Source of the DNA: Chloroflexia bacterium
GTDB lineage: Bacteria; Chloroflexota; Chloroflexia; DTKN01
Assembly: GCA_016928715.1 (NCBI GenBank)
Contig: JAFGKG010000115.1
Span: 1 to 35,826 of the forward strand
Reading direction: 5' to 3'
Length of the DNA: 35,826 bases
The notes beneath the pieces are model-generated. The model had not been told where the DNA came from and ran no database searches. It was given only the letters and a program-made list of their open reading frames with translations. Both the position numbers and the translations under genes were made by a program. Below, in pieces: positions 1 through 8,409 of this stretch; the stretch's first letter is position 1; each line of letters opens with the position of its first letter.

Positions 1-722
1 GGCGAGAGGATCTTGGAAAAGGTGCTCATGTAAATCACCCGCCCGGTGGTGTCAAAGGCCTTGATCGGCGGTACGGGCTCGCCGATGTAGCGCAGTTCGC
101 CGTAGGGGTCGTCCTCGACAATGATGACGTCATAGTGCTCGGCCAGGGCCATCAGTTTTTTGCGCCGCTCGGCCGACATGGTCCGCCCGGAGGGGTTCTG
201 GAAGGTCGGCACGGTATAGATGAACTTGGGGGTGACGATTTGCAGGATGCGGTCCAGTTCCTCGATGATCATGCCCTCCTCGTCGGTGGGCACGGTTACG
301 TAGCGGGGAGCAAACAGGTTAAAGGCCTGGATGGCCCCCAGGTAGCTGGGGCTCTCTAGCACGACAATGTCGCCATAGTCGATGAATAGCTTGCCGATCA
401 TCTCCAGGGCCTGCTGCGAGCCGCTGGTGAGCAGGACGTTATCGCCGCCGCAGGCGATGCCCTTTTGGTTGCGCATGCGCTCGGCCAGGCACTTGCGCAG
501 CGGTTTGTAGCCCTCGGTGGTGCCGTACTGCAGTGCTTGGGCCCCGACCTCGTCCAGGACGGTGACGCAGGCCTCCCGAAAGGCCTGCACGGGAAAGGAT
601 TCGGAGGCGGGCAGCCCGCCGGCCAGGTAGATCATGCCCGGGATGGTGGCATAGTGCAACAGGTCACGGATGGTGCTGCTCTTGAGGCTGTTCATGCGTT
701 GGGAAAAGCGATCTGGGGTCAT
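1..722 (-). CDS. PLP-dependent aminotransferase (2-aminoadipate/MocR-like class I), 3' end outside window
   Basis: Partial gene; about 240 N-terminal residues are visible and the C-terminus lies beyond base 1. The start is the ATG at 722-720, preceded by GAGGAG about 7 bases away. Fold-type I aminotransferase motifs appear in order: GGLPASESFP (35-44), TSGSQQALEM (99-108), NPSG (176-179), EDDPYGEL (203-210) and STFSKIL (233-239), in which K237 should form the Schiff base with PLP. The GGLP(A/S)xESFP opening is typical of the LysN/2-aminoadipate transaminase and KAT/AadAT-like group rather than of aspartate aminotransferases proper. There is no N-terminal winged-helix, so it is not a full MocR regulator. 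A cytosolic amino-acid transaminase is likely; the substrate cannot be told from sequence. It has its own promoter and is divergent from the next gene. Confidence 0.88.
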   Translation of the reverse strand, partial: MTPDRFSQRMNSLKSSTIRDLLHYATIPGMIYLAGGLPASESFPVQAFREACVTVLDEVGAQALQYGTTEGYKPLRKCLAERMRNQKGIACGGDNVLLTSGSQQALEMIGKLFIDYGDIVVLESPSYLGAIQAFNLFAPRYVTVPTDEEGMIIEELDRILQIVTPKFIYTVPTFQNPSGRTMSAERRKKLMALAEHYDVIIVEDDPYGELRYIGEPVPPIKAFDTTGRVIYMSTFSKILS

Positions 723-848
723 CTTTGACTCCTCTCTGACTAGGCCCCAACTCTGGAGGTGGTCAGTCCCCTGGGGGGGGAACCCCTGGAGGGGGTAAGA
801 ACGCCGACCGTTTGTTGTAAGGGGGCAAGCTCGACTGCCTGTGCCGGT

Positions 849-877
849 ATTATACCATCAGGGCCAAAAGTGTGCAA
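849..877 (-). promoter_or_regulatory. Promoter of the aminotransferase gene
   Basis: Read on the minus strand: TTGCAC (877-872), 17-base spacer, TATAAT (854-849). The predicted transcript start near 842 gives a leader of about 120 bases before the ATG at 722. The leader has several C-run/G-run pairs (738-800) that could fold in alternative ways. Confidence 0.75.
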
Positions 878-922
878 ACGGGTCCGGGGCCGCGAGCAAG
901 CCTACCCCGTGAACGATTACGA

Positions 923-1041
923 TTTCTTGTAGGGGCGAGGCATTTCCCGCCTGAAAGCACTGCTGGCTGGACCTATCCGGCGTATTTTTTGTTCCCCAAT
1001 AGCCTGAAATAGCCAGAGGAAATGCCTCGCCCGACAAAAAT
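923..1041. repeat. MITE/REPIN-like inverted-repeat element
   Basis: A perfect 15-bp inverted repeat, GGGCGAGGCATTTCC at 933-947 and its complement at 1018-1032, extends imperfectly to about 24 bp on each side (923-947 and 1018-1041). The roughly 70-bp interior has no gene. It lies between the two divergent promoters. The architecture (small, non-coding, terminal inverted repeats) suits a non-autonomous mobile or REPIN-type element. No target-site duplication was recognised. Confidence 0.6.
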
Positions 1042-1060
1042 AGTGCGCGCCCGCGCGGGG

Positions 1061-1089
1061 TTGACCCGGACCGGGTGGCGTGATAGAAT
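1061..1089 (+). promoter_or_regulatory. Promoter of the TctA-like gene
   Basis: TTGACC (1061-1066), 17-base spacer, TAGAAT (1084-1089). The start codon follows at 1128, with an AAGGAG SD at 1116-1121. Confidence 0.7.
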
Positions 1090-1127
1090 AGAAGCAGGTC
1101 GTACAAGTCGTTGGCAAGGAGCCGGCC

Positions 1128-2447
1128 ATGCCCGCAGGTCTGTTGCTGCTCTGGGCCGTCGGCGGCGCGCTCGTCGCCGCCCTGTTGAGCCTGATCCCCG
1201 CCCTGCACATCTATAACGTGGCCGGCTTTCTGCTGCTGGCGACGGCCGCCCTGGGCCCCTTGATGCCGGCCGAGGCCCTGGCCTTTCTCTTTTTGGGCAT
1301 GATCACCAGCTATTCGATCCTCAACACCATCGCCAGCATCTTTTTCTCGGTGCCCGACGACAGCGCCATCTTTATCGTCCTGCCCGGGCAAAAGTACCTG
1401 CTGCAGCGGCGCGGCTACGAGGCCGTCGTCCTGACCGGCCTGGGCGGCCTGGGCGGCATCGCCGTGTTGGCCCTGCTGACCCCCTTTGCCTCCAGCCTGC
1501 TGCCCCGACTGCGGGCCATCCTGCAGCCGCACCTGCCCTGGATCCTCTGGACCATCATCGCCTACATGCTGCTCTCGGAATGGCCCAAGGGCAGCGACCG
1601 CGCCCCGGCCGGCCTGAAGCGCTGGTGGGACGGCTGGCGCTCGCTGGCGGCCGGCCTGGCCACCTTTGTGCTCGCGGGCCTGCTCGGCTTTGTGCTGATG
1701 TACAAGAGCCTGGTCCCGGTGACCGTGGCCTATCAGAACCTGCTGCCGGCCTTTATCGGCCTCTTTGCCGTGCCCTGGGTGCTGCAGAACATCCTCTCCC
1801 GGACCGAGGTGCCGCCCCAGCACTTTGCCCGCAGCATCGACGCCGGCCCCGCCGAGTTGATCCGGGGCACCCTGGCCGGGGCCTTTGGCGGCCTCTTGGC
1901 CGCCTTTTTCCCCGTGGTCACCGGCGGCATCGGCGGCTTTATCGCCGGCCACGCCACCGCCCAGCGGGACGACCGCCTCTTTCTGATCTCCCAGGGCGCC
2001 TCCAAGGTCGTCTATTACGTCGGCGGCTTGCTCTTTTTCTTTGTGCCCGGCCTGCAGCTCACCCGGGGCGGCATGGCCTGGATGCTCAGCACCGTCTACA
2101 GCCAGGCCACCCCCAGCACCTACCTGCTGGCGGTGGCCGCGGTCGTGCTCACCGGCGGGCTGGCCTTTTTCCTCTCCCTGGGCCTGACCCGCCTGGTGGT
2201 CCGCCTGCTGGCGCGGGTGCACTACCGCTGGGTCAGCCTGGGCACGCTGCTGGTGCTGCTGCTGATCGTCCTGGCCATGACCGGCCCGGCCGGCCTGTTC
2301 GTCTGCGCCGTCGCCAGCGGCATCGGCCTGATCCCGGTGCTGTGGGGCTCCCGGCGCATGAACTGCATGGGCCTGCTGCTCCTGCCCATCGGCCTGAACA
2401 TGGCCGGCGTGGGGGACACGGTGGCCGGCTGGCTGGGGCTGCTCTGA
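1128..2447 (+). CDS. TctA/DUF112-like polytopic membrane protein (COG1784-like)
   Basis: 439 residues, starting at ATG 1128 with AAGGAG at 1116-1121. About 10-12 hydrophobic segments make it an integral inner-membrane protein. Two half-repeats carry the TctA-type signature region: LSLIPALHIYNVAGF near residue 21, and a clearer copy near 260, FPVVTGGIGGFIAGHA, followed by LFLISQGASKVVYYVGG. This resembles the TctA-like permeases grouped as COG1784, known mainly from archaea. Classical tripartite transporters also need TctB and TctC; neither is adjacent, so it may act alone or not as a tricarboxylate transporter. The first repeat has Ala where the canonical motif has Gly (IPAL against IPGL/IPGI). 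Family assignment rests on motif memory; the substrate is unknown. Confidence 0.6.
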   Translation: MPAGLLLLWAVGGALVAALLSLIPALHIYNVAGFLLLATAALGPLMPAEALAFLFLGMITSYSILNTIASIFFSVPDDSAIFIVLPGQKYLLQRRGYEAVVLTGLGGLGGIAVLALLTPFASSLLPRLRAILQPHLPWILWTIIAYMLLSEWPKGSDRAPAGLKRWWDGWRSLAAGLATFVLAGLLGFVLMYKSLVPVTVAYQNLLPAFIGLFAVPWVLQNILSRTEVPPQHFARSIDAGPAELIRGTLAGAFGGLLAAFFPVVTGGIGGFIAGHATAQRDDRLFLISQGASKVVYYVGGLLFFFVPGLQLTRGGMAWMLSTVYSQATPSTYLLAVAAVVLTGGLAFFLSLGLTRLVVRLLARVHYRWVSLGTLLVLLLIVLAMTGPAGLFVCAVASGIGLIPVLWGSRRMNCMGLLLLPIGLNMAGVGDTVAGWLGLL

Positions 2448-2622
2448 AAGCAGCTCTGTGTCCGGCCGGGCAGCCACAAGGGCTGCCCCCGCGAAAGCGG
2501 GGGGGCTGCCCCTATCGGAGCGGGCGGGCACAGGGGCCCGCCTCTATCGGAGCGGGCACAGGGGCCCGCCCCTACTCGCGCGTAATCCTCGCCCCTGTGC
2601 GGGTCATTCGGAGGGCAGTACG
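2448..2622. repeat. Intergenic cluster of short GC-rich palindromic repeats
   Basis: The gap holds several palindromes: GGGCAGCC/GGCTGCCC (2468-2475, 2481-2488), a CCCGC/GCGGG hairpin (2488-2503), and two direct copies of a unit that begins CTATCGGAGCGGGC and ends ACAGGGGCCCGCC (2512-2542 and 2544-2570; the first has an extra GGGC). The hairpin segment 2483-2503 recurs with one change at 29165-29185. These look like REP-type elements. They may end transcription of the upstream gene, but there is no U-tract. Confidence 0.6.
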
Positions 2623-5600
2623 GTGAACTGTCCCAGGTGCGGCCAGGAACATTTCGATCCCCGCTCGGCCTGCCCCGCCTGCGCCTTTAGCGGGGACCCC
2701 GAACGGATCGAGCAGTGGGACCGCCTGCGGTTCCTGCTGGCCGAGATCGCCGAGTGGACCGGGATCCCGGATAAGGTGCGGCGATCCCTCTACCAACGCT
2801 ACGAACGGCAGGCTTTTGAGCTGGCCGTCGAACTGGGGCTGCGCCGGCGGCCCCTGGACCCACAGGCCGCCGAGGCCGCCCGCAGGGAGGTTTTGCTGCT
2901 CAACGGCCTGCTGCGAGAACTGGCCCTCTGGGCCGAGCGGGGCTGGCTCGATCCCGCCGTCCAGGCCGAACTGCGGGCCGAGGCCGAGGAGCGCCGGCAG
3001 GAACTGCTCGAACGCCTGGCCGCTGCTCCCCAGCCTCCCCCGGGCAGTTCCTCCGCCGGACGCAGGTCGGTCCAGGTCCCGCGCCTGCAGGTGCTGCGCT
3101 TTTTGCAGCGCAGGCTCGACGAGCTGCAGGCCGCCGGTCGGCTGCGTTCCGCCCAAGCCTACGCCGAGGCCTCCCAACACCTGGCCGCTCAGGCCGAGGC
3201 CATGGAAAGGGCTTTGGGGCGGCGCCGGCCCCGCCAGCAGCCCACCGCCGCAGCGCCCCCGCCGGCCGCCCCACCCGCACCGCCCACCCGCCCCCGCCGC
3301 CCTCCCCTGACCTGGGAGCGCTTTTGGGAGGGATTGCTCTCCGAGCGCACCCTGCGGGCCCTGCTCTTGATCGGGGTGCTGCTGATCTTTGCCTCCGCGG
3401 CGACCCTGATCGTCTGGAACTGGGAGACCTTTCCCCCCTGGCTGCAGGTGGCCTTTTTGGTCCTGCTCACGGCGAGCTTTTATCTGCTGGGCGGCTACGC
3501 GCGCGCGCGCATGGGCCTGCACCGCACCGGCGTCGGCCTGACCCTGGCCGCCTCCGTGCTCGTCCCCCTGGACTTTTTGGCGCTCTATTTCTCCGGCCTC
3601 TTTCCTCCGGACTGGGGCTTGGAGGTATGGCTGCTGGCCTCGTCCCTCGGCCTGTTCGCCTACCTGCTGACGACCTACCTGCTGCAGGAGGACCTGTTCG
3701 GCTACCTGGTACTCGCTGCGGCCCTGAGCACCCTGGCCGCCGCGCTGGCGCTGGGGCGGGTTCCCCTGGCTTGGTGGCAGGCTCCCCTGGCCGGCCTGGT
3801 CCTGGTGCTGGCCCTGCTGGCCGCCCTGCTGGAGCGCGGCCGGGGGCGCTGGCGGGTACTGGAGCCCCCCTTTTGGCAGGGGGCCCCGCTGGCGGCGGCG
3901 GCGCTGATGCTGCTCGGTTTGGGCTGGGGCGCCGTCTCGGGCTTGGACCCCCCGGGCTTGATGGCGGCCCTGGCCTTGAACTGGTGGTGCGGGACCGGCA
4001 CCGCCCTGCTGGCGGCCTGGCACTACCGGCACTTTTTGCTGGGCCTGGCCGCGGCCCTTTGCGGGCCCGTGGCCGCCTGGCTGACACTGCGCGTCCTTTT
4101 TCAACGACTGCAGATCGACCCGGCCTGGTACGCGCTGGGCTGGGCCCTGCTGGTCCCCGTCTACCTGCTCGCCTCCTGGGCGCTGGCGTGGAGGGAGGAG
4201 CCGGCCTGGCGCTCCTACGGCCGCATCGCCCTGCGCTTTGCTCTGGGCCTGGCCCTGTTGGCGGCCCTGTGGTCCCTGACCGACTCGCTGGCGGTCGGGG
4301 TGGTCTATGCGCTGCTGGCCGCCGCGGCCGCCCTGGCCGCGGCGCTGTGGCGTCGGCCGGCCCTGGCGGCCCTATGCAGCCTGGCCCTGCTGATCGGCGT
4401 CTGGGGCTGGCTGTCCAGTTTCGGTTCCAGTGTGGGGCAGTTGGCCCTGGGCTGGGCACTCCTGGCCATCCTGCACCTCCCCGCCGCCCTGGGCCTGCGC
4501 CGGGTCGGCGGCCGGGAGCGATCCGGGGCCGCCCCCTTGGCCTACGATGCCCCCGTATTCGCCGCCGCCTGGGGAATTGCCTTCCTGTCTCTGCTGCCGC
4601 CGCTCTTGAGCCTGGACCGCTCCATCCTGAGCTACGCCCTGGGCAATTTCGCCGCCCTGAGCGGCTGGCTGGCCCTCCTGCTGCACCAGGGGGAGGCGCC
4701 CGGCCTGTACCTGCTGCTGGAGCGCTCGCGCCGCCTGGGGGTGCTGCTCTTTCATTGGTCGGCCGCGCTGGCGCTGCTGCCCTGGCTGTGGCTGCTCTGG
4801 TTGGGGCGCCGGCCGGCCGACGTCTACCTGGCTCTGGCCTACTCGCTCTGGGCCGGCCTGTTGTTCCTGCTGGGCCTGTGGCTGCGGCGGCGCCGTTGGC
4901 CCTACGGCCGGCCCTGGTGCACCGCCGCGCACCTGGCCCAGGCTCTCTCCCTGCTTCTGGGTTGGTATTTCTACGACCGGGGCTGGACCGCACTGCTCTT
5001 TTTGCTGGCGGCGCTGTTCTACGTGGCCTCCGCCCGCTGGCTGTACAGGCGCCTCTGGTTGATGCCGGCGGGCGCCCTGCTGGCCGCCGGCTGGTCCCTC
5101 GGCTTGGACTGGCTGGGACTGCCCCCGGACCCCCGCAGCGCGGCCCTGGCCCTGCTGGTCCCCGCCTACCTGCTGGCGGGCGCGCTGCTGGAACGCTATC
5201 GCCGGGTCCCCCGCGACTTTTTGCGCCCGCTCTACACGGTCGCGCTGTTCATCGCGTTCGTCGCTTTCGTGCTCTCGCTCTATTCCCTGGCGGTGCCCGC
5301 GCCGGCCGACAGCACCATGTTGTGGTCGGCCGCCGGCCTGCTGCTCCTGGGGTTGGGGCTGGGCCTCTATGCCTGGCTCTTTGGCCGGCGCGGCTATGCT
5401 CACCTGGCCGCCTGGCTGGGTATCATGGCCGCCGGCCTGGTCGCCGCGGTCTATAGCCAGGGGCGGGGTTCCTCGGCGGCCAAGGCGGCCCTGCTGGCCC
5501 TGGCCTACGTCCTGGCCGAGCGCGGCCTGCTCTGGGCCGGGCGCTCCCCGCGCGCGCCCCGGCGCTGGCGGCCCCTGTTCCGGAGGGCCTGGCGGCTCTA

Positions 5601-8409
5601 TCGGCGCCCCCTGTTGTTGGGGGGCTGGGCCGTCTCGGCGGGGGCGGTCGGCCTGGCGCTGCTGCGCAACCTGTGGCTGCTGGGCGGGGGCCGGACGCGC
5701 GAGACCTGGTCCATCGCCGGGCTGCTGCTGGTGGTGGGGCTCTATGGCCTGGCGGCCTGGCTCTTTCGCCGGCAGCGCTATGCGCCCCGCTTTGTCTGGC
5801 TGGCCGCCGGGCTGGCCATCGCCCCCTGGACCCTGCTGGCCCACCTGGGCTGGTACGTCTGGGGCCGGCCGGCCGCCCCGGGCTATGCCATTGATTGGGC
5901 CCTGCTGGCCCTCCTGGAACTGCTGCTGGGCGTCGTCCTGGCCCGGCGCCCCTCTGGGCGGCCCTTTTCCCGCCCCCTGCTGGTCGTCGCCCACCTGCTG
6001 CTGCCCGTTGCCCTGTTCTGGGGCCTGGGCAGCGTGCACGCCTCCTGTTGGACCTTTGCCCTGGCGCTGCCCTTTTACCTGTTGGCGGTGTGGCTGGACC
6101 GCCGCTTGTACCCCGATCCCGCCGCGATGCAGCGGGGGCGCTTTCTCTACGCGGCCGCGGCCGCGCTGCCCGTCTGGGCGCTCTATCTGCTGGCCTGGTT
6201 CTGGCCCACGGCGCCCCAGGCCGGCTACGGCTGGCTGCTGTTCGCCTTTACGCCGGCCCTCTTCCTGGGCCGCCGGCTGGCCCGACGGGAGCCGGCATAC
6301 AGCCTGCCGCTGTACCTTCTGTCCTACGGCGCCGCGCTCGTCGCTACGGCCCTGCTGGCCCACCAGCGGCCGGCCTTGACCATCGCCCTGCTGCTGGATA
6401 CGGTCCTGGCCGCGCTCTCGGCCTGGACCTTCCGGGAACCCCTGTGGGTCTATCCGGCCTCGGCCACACTGCCGGCCGCGCTGCTGCTGGCGCTGGCCGA
6501 ATGGGACGTGCCGGCCTATGGCCGCGGTTGGGCCCTGATCGGCCTGGGCGGGCTGTTCCTGGGGACCTCCTGGCTGCTGCGCCGCCGGCCGGCGGACCAG
6601 GAGTCTTCCTCCGGCTCTGGTCCGGCCCGCTACGCCACGCCGCTGCTGGCCGCCGCCTTTTTGCTGATCGCCCTGGGGCTGCCCCTTTCGGGCCAGGAGC
6701 GCCTCGGGGCCATTGTGGGCTATGGGGCGGCGGCCCTGCTGTACGGCCTGGCGGCGGTCTGGCTGCAGCAGCCCCTGCTGCTGAGCCCGGCGGCCGGCCT
6801 GGCGGCGGTCCCCTACGTGACGGCGCTGCTGGAACTCGGCGTTCCGGAGGAACTATACGGGCTGGCCCTCTGGCCGGGACTGGCCCTGGTCCTGCTGCTG
6901 GCCCACGGTGTGGATCGGCGCTGGGGGGCGCAGTTGGACGGGCAGGGCCGGTCCTTGGAGGGCTTTCCCTGGGCGCATCCGGGCCGCTGGGCCCGGGCCG
7001 TGCTGGAGCGGCTGCTGCGCTGGTGGGCGCTGCCCCTCTATGCGCTGGCCTACGCCGGGGCGGCCCTGGGCGCGCTGCTCTCCCTGACCGAGGTCGGCTA
7101 CCTATCCCTGACATTGCTCCTGGCGGCGGTGGCCTACGGCCTGGCGACCTGGCGTTTCCGCCTGCGGGGTTGGCTGCTGATCGCCGGGGGGACCTTCCAA
7201 CTGGCGGCGCTGGCCGGGATGCGCTGGTGGGGCGGCTGGGGCGGTGCGGACCTGGCGCTGCGTTTCCTGCCGCTGACCTGGGCCACGGCCCTGGCCGGCC
7301 TGTGGGTGGCCCGGCGGCGGGTGGAGGGCTCTCCCCTGGCCGGCTGGCGGGCGGCCTGGACGGGCTGGTCGCGGCCGCTGTACGCCCTGCTGCTGCTCGA
7401 CTTGTTGGCGGGCCAGGCGGCGGCCTTCGTTCTGGGCCGGGCCAGCGCTGGCGTCTCTCTGGGGCACGCCCTGCTGCTGGCCCTGCTGGCGACGGCCTGG
7501 CGGGCGCCCCTTTTGGCCTACGGCGCGCCCCTGCTGGGCCTGCTGGCCCTGGCGCAGCGGCTCTGGTGGCGGGACGTGGGCGGCCTGGCCTGGCCGCCGG
7601 CCCTGGCCCTGCTGGCCCTGGGCTATGGGCTCGCGGGCTACCTGTTAAAGCTGCGCCGGCAGCATGGCGCCGGGGCACGGTGGGTGGCGATGTGGGAGCG
7701 ACCCCTGCGCCGCTCCGGCCTATTCCTGTCGGCGCTCAGCCTGCTTTTGATGGCCTGGCGGGGTTTGAACATCGTGCGGCTGGTCATCCGCGCGGCCCTG
7801 GATTGGCCCCTGCTGACGGCGCAGGACCCGCCCCGGGTGCAGATGGCCGCCAGCGTGTTGGCCCTGCTGGGACTGCTCTACCTGTTGGCCGCGGTGGTCG
7901 ACCGGCGGCGCTGGTTGGGCTATGCGGCGGTGGCCCTGCTGCTGGGGGCCTGGAACCTGGAGTGGCTGCTGGTCTGGGGCATGCGCGAGGTGCAGTGGTA
8001 CGCCATCCCGGCCGGCGCCTACCTGCTGGTGGTGGGCTACCTGGAGTGGCGGGACGGCAGCGCGGTCCTGGCCCGCTGGATCGACCTGGCCGGCATGCTG
8101 CTGCTGCTGGCCTCGGCCTTTGGGCAGTCCTTTGGCCGGGGCGGGCTGCCCTATGCCCTGCTCATGACCGCCGAGGGAGTGTTGGGCGTCCTGTGGGCCG
8201 GCGTGCGCAAACTGCGGCGCTTTCTCTACCTGGGCCTGGCCGGTACGGTGGTCAGCGTGGTGGCCATTTCGATCAATCCCCTGTTCACCGGCTACCGCTG
8301 GATTTTCCTGCTGATTGGCGGGATCGCGGTGCTGCTGCTGCTCTTTTGGATCGAGCGGAACATGGAGCGGGTGCGCCAGCGCATGGGCCGATTGGAGGAG
8401 TGGGAGTGA
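2623..8409 (+). CDS. Giant zinc-ribbon multi-pass membrane protein (SCO7613/DUF2157-like)
   Basis: 1,928 residues. GTG 2623 is chosen as start because GGAGGG lies 7 bases upstream (2610-2615) and the zinc ribbon begins at once; the reading frame is open further upstream, but through repeat sequence. Residues 3-20 form a CPRC...CPAC zinc ribbon (C3, C6, C17, C20). A charged helical region to about 195 and an Ala/Pro-rich hinge (about 200-225) follow. From about 240 to 1,900 the chain is almost continuous Leu/Ala/Trp-rich transmembrane helices, at least 50 by eye. The first one ends with NWETFPPWLQ, which resembles the DUF2157/SCO7613 C-terminal signature. It ends in a short charged tail with many Arg and Glu. 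No catalytic motif is seen and function is unknown. It is translationally coupled to the PrsW-type protease gene. Confidence 0.8.
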   Translation: MNCPRCGQEHFDPRSACPACAFSGDPERIEQWDRLRFLLAEIAEWTGIPDKVRRSLYQRYERQAFELAVELGLRRRPLDPQAAEAARREVLLLNGLLRELALWAERGWLDPAVQAELRAEAEERRQELLERLAAAPQPPPGSSSAGRRSVQVPRLQVLRFLQRRLDELQAAGRLRSAQAYAEASQHLAAQAEAMERALGRRRPRQQPTAAAPPPAAPPAPPTRPRRPPLTWERFWEGLLSERTLRALLLIGVLLIFASAATLIVWNWETFPPWLQVAFLVLLTASFYLLGGYARARMGLHRTGVGLTLAASVLVPLDFLALYFSGLFPPDWGLEVWLLASSLGLFAYLLTTYLLQEDLFGYLVLAAALSTLAAALALGRVPLAWWQAPLAGLVLVLALLAALLERGRGRWRVLEPPFWQGAPLAAAALMLLGLGWGAVSGLDPPGLMAALALNWWCGTGTALLAAWHYRHFLLGLAAALCGPVAAWLTLRVLFQRLQIDPAWYALGWALLVPVYLLASWALAWREEPAWRSYGRIALRFALGLALLAALWSLTDSLAVGVVYALLAAAAALAAALWRRPALAALCSLALLIGVWGWLSSFGSSVGQLALGWALLAILHLPAALGLRRVGGRERSGAAPLAYDAPVFAAAWGIAFLSLLPPLLSLDRSILSYALGNFAALSGWLALLLHQGEAPGLYLLLERSRRLGVLLFHWSAALALLPWLWLLWLGRRPADVYLALAYSLWAGLLFLLGLWLRRRRWPYGRPWCTAAHLAQALSLLLGWYFYDRGWTALLFLLAALFYVASARWLYRRLWLMPAGALLAAGWSLGLDWLGLPPDPRSAALALLVPAYLLAGALLERYRRVPRDFLRPLYTVALFIAFVAFVLSLYSLAVPAPADSTMLWSAAGLLLLGLGLGLYAWLFGRRGYAHLAAWLGIMAAGLVAAVYSQGRGSSAAKAALLALAYVLAERGLLWAGRSPRAPRRWRPLFRRAWRLYRRPLLLGGWAVSAGAVGLALLRNLWLLGGGRTRETWSIAGLLLVVGLYGLAAWLFRRQRYAPRFVWLAAGLAIAPWTLLAHLGWYVWGRPAAPGYAIDWALLALLELLLGVVLARRPSGRPFSRPLLVVAHLLLPVALFWGLGSVHASCWTFALALPFYLLAVWLDRRLYPDPAAMQRGRFLYAAAAALPVWALYLLAWFWPTAPQAGYGWLLFAFTPALFLGRRLARREPAYSLPLYLLSYGAALVATALLAHQRPALTIALLLDTVLAALSAWTFREPLWVYPASATLPAALLLALAEWDVPAYGRGWALIGLGGLFLGTSWLLRRRPADQESSSGSGPARYATPLLAAAFLLIALGLPLSGQERLGAIVGYGAAALLYGLAAVWLQQPLLLSPAAGLAAVPYVTALLELGVPEELYGLALWPGLALVLLLAHGVDRRWGAQLDGQGRSLEGFPWAHPGRWARAVLERLLRWWALPLYALAYAGAALGALLSLTEVGYLSLTLLLAAVAYGLATWRFRLRGWLLIAGGTFQLAALAGMRWWGGWGGADLALRFLPLTWATALAGLWVARRRVEGSPLAGWRAAWTGWSRPLYALLLLDLLAGQAAAFVLGRASAGVSLGHALLLALLATAWRAPLLAYGAPLLGLLALAQRLWWRDVGGLAWPPALALLALGYGLAGYLLKLRRQHGAGARWVAMWERPLRRSGLFLSALSLLLMAWRGLNIVRLVIRAALDWPLLTAQDPPRVQMAASVLALLGLLYLLAAVVDRRRWLGYAAVALLLGAWNLEWLLVWGMREVQWYAIPAGAYLLVVGYLEWRDGSAVLARWIDLAGMLLLLASAFGQSFGRGGLPYALLMTAEGVLGVLWAGVRKLRRFLYLGLAGTVVSVVAISINPLFTGYRWIFLLIGGIAVLLLLFWIERNMERVRQRMGRLEEWE

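Noticed and set aside
858-2531. Long minus-strand frames opposite the TctA-like gene, and similar frames opposite the giant membrane protein (such as 4372-6363) and topoisomerase (16819-18447 plus strand)
   Set aside because: Gln/Gly/Ala/Arg-rich low-complexity translations typical of non-coding frames in high-GC DNA; the opposite strand has recognisable domains.
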